From: Rickettsia endosymbiont of Ixodes persulcatus
GTDB taxonomy: Bacteria > Pseudomonadota > Alphaproteobacteria > Rickettsiales > Rickettsiaceae
NCBI GenBank assembly: GCA_027293795.1
Contig: JAPYLE010000142.1
Location: forward strand, 1-8,245
Length of the DNA: 8,245 nt
Direction: 5' to 3'
Below the pieces are notes generated by a model. The model worked only from the letters and a program-made list of their open reading frames with translations, did no database searches and was not told the DNA's origin. The position numbers and the translations under genes were made by a program. The stretch's first letter is position 1, and each line of letters begins with the position of its first letter. Positions 6,537 to 8,245 of the stretch are shown piece by piece.

Positions 6537-6863
6537 ATGAAACAACCGAATGTATATATTATTTCTAATAAACGAAACGGTACTATTTACGTAGGAGTAA
6601 CTTCTAATCTTATCAAACGTATATATGAACACAAAAATAATACAACTAACGGGTTTAGTAAAAAATATGATTGTAAAATACTAGTATTTTATGAAACTAT
6701 GGATTCTGCAATAACTAGAGAAAAACAAATTAAATCAGGATCAAGAGCAAAAAAGCTTAATTTAATTGAGCAAATGAATGTAAATTGGAAAGATTTGATG
6801 AAATTATTTAACTGGATTGCCGCGTCGCCTACGGCTCCTCGCAATGATGGCTACTATGACTAA
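6537..6863 (+). CDS. Small GIY-YIG (URI-type) endonuclease inserted in the nuo operon
   Basis: A 108-residue protein of the GIY-YIG nuclease superfamily, close to the small URI/UPF0213 proteins. The motif pair is VYIIS (6-10) and IYVGVTSN (17-24). It is followed by LIKRIYEHK with the catalytic-type R28 and H32, and by AITREKQIK, in which E62 fits the metal-binding glutamate. The usual tail NVNWKDL (81-87) is present. All expected active-site residues appear intact. The last 16 or so residues (NWIAASPTAPRND...) come from the right-hand repeat and are not part of the domain. The stop overlaps the nuoD start by 8 bases (ATGACTAA), so translation may couple to nuoD. It has no evident respiratory role and looks like a mobile insertion. 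Proteins of this family are mostly of unknown cellular function. Confidence 0.88.
   Translation: MKQPNVYIISNKRNGTIYVGVTSNLIKRIYEHKNNTTNGFSKKYDCKILVFYETMDSAITREKQIKSGSRAKKLNLIEQMNVNWKDLMKLFNWIAASPTAPRNDGYYD
6812..6850. repeat. Right repeat flanking the GIY-YIG gene (inverted)
   Basis: Reads CTGGATTGCCGCG...CTCCTCGCAATGATGG, the inverted partner of 6491-6529. It encodes the C-terminal tail of the GIY-YIG protein and ends 5 bp before the nuoD start codon, so it forms the immediate leader of nuoD. Confidence 0.85.
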
Positions 6864-8025
6864 CAACACTATAACTCTAAATCTTGGTCCGCAGCATCCG
6901 GCAACTCACGGAGTTTTAAGATTAATCCTTGAAATGGAGGGGGAAGTAGTAAATAATGCCGATCCTCATATAGGGTTACTACATAGAGGGACTGAAAAGC
7001 TTATTGAGCATAAAACATATTTGCAGGCTATACCTTATTTTGATCGCCTTGACTATGTTTCGCCAATGTGTCAAGAGCATGCATTTGCTTTAGCTGTCGA
7101 GTCATTATTAAAATGTGAAGTACCACTAAGAGCTCAATTTATCAGAGTATTATTTTCGGAATTAACAAGAATTTTGAACCATACTTTAAATATAGGTAGC
7201 CAAGCTTTAGATGTCGGGGCTACTACTCCTTTATTATGGCTATTTGAAGAACGTGAAAAAATCATGGAGTTTTACGAGCGTGTTTCCGGCTCTCGTATGC
7301 ATTCAAACTACTTTAGGCCAGGCGGGGTTGCTAAAGATTTACCTGACGGTTTACTTGAGGATATAGATAAATTTATAGAGCAGTTTCCTCCTAAACTTCA
7401 GGATATTGAAAGCCTACTAAATGAAAATAGATTATGGAAACAACGTTTAGTAGATATCGGTGTTGTTTCGCAGAAAGAGGCGATGGAGTGGGGTTTTTCA
7501 GGACCTATGCTTAGAGGTTCGGGTATAGCTTGGGATTTACGTAAGTCAAACCCTTATGACGTATATGATGAAATAGACTTTGAAATACCTATAGGTAAAA
7601 ATGGTGATTGTTACGACAGGTATCTCGTCCGTATGCTTGAAATGTATGAATCAATCAAGATAATCAAGCAATGTATAGCAAAAATGCCGAAAGGTGCAGT
7701 TAAAACCAATGATCCTAAATTAACACCACCGACAAGGGCCAAAATGAAGGAATCTATGGAAGCGATGATTCATCACTTTAAGCTTTACACTGAAGGTTAT
7801 GACGTTCCTGCAGGTGAAACCTATAAAGCCGTAGAAGCTCCTAAAGGTGAGTTCGGAGTATATTTATATTCAACCGGCAACAACCGACCTTATAGATGCC
7901 GAATTAAAGCCCCCGGCTTTGCTCATTTGCAAGGACTGGATTTTATGTCTAAAGGTCATTTAATGGCAGATGTTATTACTATTATAGCCACGCTTGATAT
8001 TGTATTTGGAGAGATAGATAGGTGA
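6856..8025 (+). CDS. nuoD: NADH-quinone oxidoreductase subunit D
   Basis: A 389-residue subunit (49-kDa family) which, with NuoB, forms the quinone-binding pocket of complex I; it is distantly related to the NiFe-hydrogenase large subunit. Landmarks are NLGPQHPATHGVLRL (7-21) with the pocket histidines, HIGLLHRGTEKLIE, YFDRLDYVSPMCQEHAFALA, LNIGSQALDVGATTPLLWLFEERE, SGSRMHSNYFRPGGV and, at the end, the expected FGEIDR. The length is normal. I chose ATG 6856 because the conserved N-terminus begins MTNNTITLNLGP. The longer frame from TTG 6817, and the ATGs at 6844 and 6847, lie in the flanking repeat. No Shine-Dalgarno is present, and the start overlaps the GIY-YIG stop, so expression probably depends on read-through and coupling. 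Confidence 0.96.
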   Translation: MTNNTITLNLGPQHPATHGVLRLILEMEGEVVNNADPHIGLLHRGTEKLIEHKTYLQAIPYFDRLDYVSPMCQEHAFALAVESLLKCEVPLRAQFIRVLFSELTRILNHTLNIGSQALDVGATTPLLWLFEEREKIMEFYERVSGSRMHSNYFRPGGVAKDLPDGLLEDIDKFIEQFPPKLQDIESLLNENRLWKQRLVDIGVVSQKEAMEWGFSGPMLRGSGIAWDLRKSNPYDVYDEIDFEIPIGKNGDCYDRYLVRMLEMYESIKIIKQCIAKMPKGAVKTNDPKLTPPTRAKMKESMEAMIHHFKLYTEGYDVPAGETYKAVEAPKGEFGVYLYSTGNNRPYRCRIKAPGFAHLQGLDFMSKGHLMADVITIIATLDIVFGEIDR

Positions 8026-8043
8026 TTATTTTTAGGTGGTTGA

Positions 8044-8093
8044 TGTCATTCCTGCAGTCTTTTATGTCATTCCTGCGAAAGCAGGAATCCAGT
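8044..8093. repeat. Palindromic element after nuoD (TTCCTGC type)
   Basis: TGTCATTCCTGC occurs twice in direct orientation (8044-8055 and 8065-8076). The second copy continues as TTCCTGC-GAAA-GCAGGAA, a perfect hairpin with a GAAA loop, and ends ATCCAGT at 8087-8093. The first copy looks like a truncated unit. The element starts 18 bp after the nuoD stop and 22 bp before a GIY-YIG start codon. Confidence 0.8.
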
Positions 8094-8114
8094 AAATAAA
8101 ACTAAAAAATAAAA

Positions 8115-8245
8115 ATGTATTGGGTATATATATTATGTTCTGATCGCAATGACACTTTATATATTGGTATTACTAATAATATAATACGTCGTGCTTATGA
8201 ACATAAATAAAAAACAATAAAAGGTTTTACCTCAAAATATAATAT
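8115..8245 (+). pseudogene. Second GIY-YIG (URI-type) endonuclease, broken and cut by the window edge
   Basis: From ATG 8115 the frame reads MYWVYILCSDRN, LYIGITNN, IIRRAYEHK and then TAA at 8208-8210. The same frame continues past the stop with KTIKGFTSKYN, which is the normal next part of the family. The GIY-YIG motif pair (VYI, LYIG) and the R and H of RRAYEHK are clear. The in-frame stop after 31 codons, within an A-rich run, makes this copy a probable pseudogene, unless a sequencing error explains it. It is diverged from the 6537 copy (VYIISNKRN, IYVGVTSN) and so is not a fresh duplicate. The 3' end is outside the window. Confidence 0.75.

Noticed and set aside
6444..6632. Minus-strand open frame over the left repeat
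   Set aside because: It overlaps the end of nuoC, the repeat and the GIY-YIG start, and resembles no known family.
6817..6855. Longer nuoD start at TTG 6817 or the ATGs at 6844 and 6847
   Set aside because: These codons lie in or at the edge of the inverted repeat; the conserved NuoD N-terminus begins at ATG 6856.
1439..8245. CRISPR array from the many short repeats
   Set aside because: The repeats are dispersed, palindromic, unequal in core and not regularly spaced. No cas gene is present.

Overview
The window looks like a Rickettsia chromosome. The base composition is strongly AT-rich. The proteins have a clear rickettsial character (XerD, NuoA-D, a WaaL-type ligase, a DUF2155 protein). 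Short palindromic elements with TGTCAT/ATCCAGT edges are scattered between and inside genes, which is typical of Rickettsia. The insertion-sequence and prophage debris suggests a lineage rich in mobile DNA, but the species cannot be fixed from the sequence alone.

Layout. At 1-424 there is mobile-element debris: the middle of an IS630-family transposase, cut off before its second catalytic aspartate, then about 115 bp of non-coding sequence with a perfect small hairpin. At 425-1438, on the minus strand, a tRNA-Cys(GCA) is followed 21 bp downstream by an intact xerD. At 1439-1565 there is a palindromic element. At 1566-2955, on the minus strand, lies a nearly full-length but heavily decayed phage terminase large subunit with about eight stops and frameshifts. 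A perfect 28-bp palindrome (2968-2995) separates it from a plus-strand pair with a good promoter: a secreted DUF2155 protein and, abutting it, an O-antigen ligase/polymerase-like membrane protein. The latter carries a 113-bp palindromic element translated in frame. A 139-bp element fills most of the gap before the complex I genes.

From 5002 to 8025 the plus strand encodes nuoA, nuoB, nuoC and nuoD, the start of the proton-pumping NADH:quinone oxidoreductase operon. NuoA is membrane-embedded; NuoB, NuoC and NuoD form the quinone-reducing connecting module. The operon is interrupted between nuoC and nuoD by a small GIY-YIG (URI-type) endonuclease gene bracketed by inverted copies of a repeat. 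A second, broken GIY-YIG gene, again preceded by a palindromic repeat, lies directly after nuoD at the window edge, where nuoE would be expected.

The most interesting signal is this repeated association. Elements with different cores share the same edges (TGTCAT at one end, ATCCAGT at the other), and two GIY-YIG nuclease genes sit immediately behind such edges. I suggest, as a hypothesis only, that GIY-YIG nuclease genes travel with or help spread these Rickettsia palindromes, in the way RAYT transposases are linked to REP sequences.
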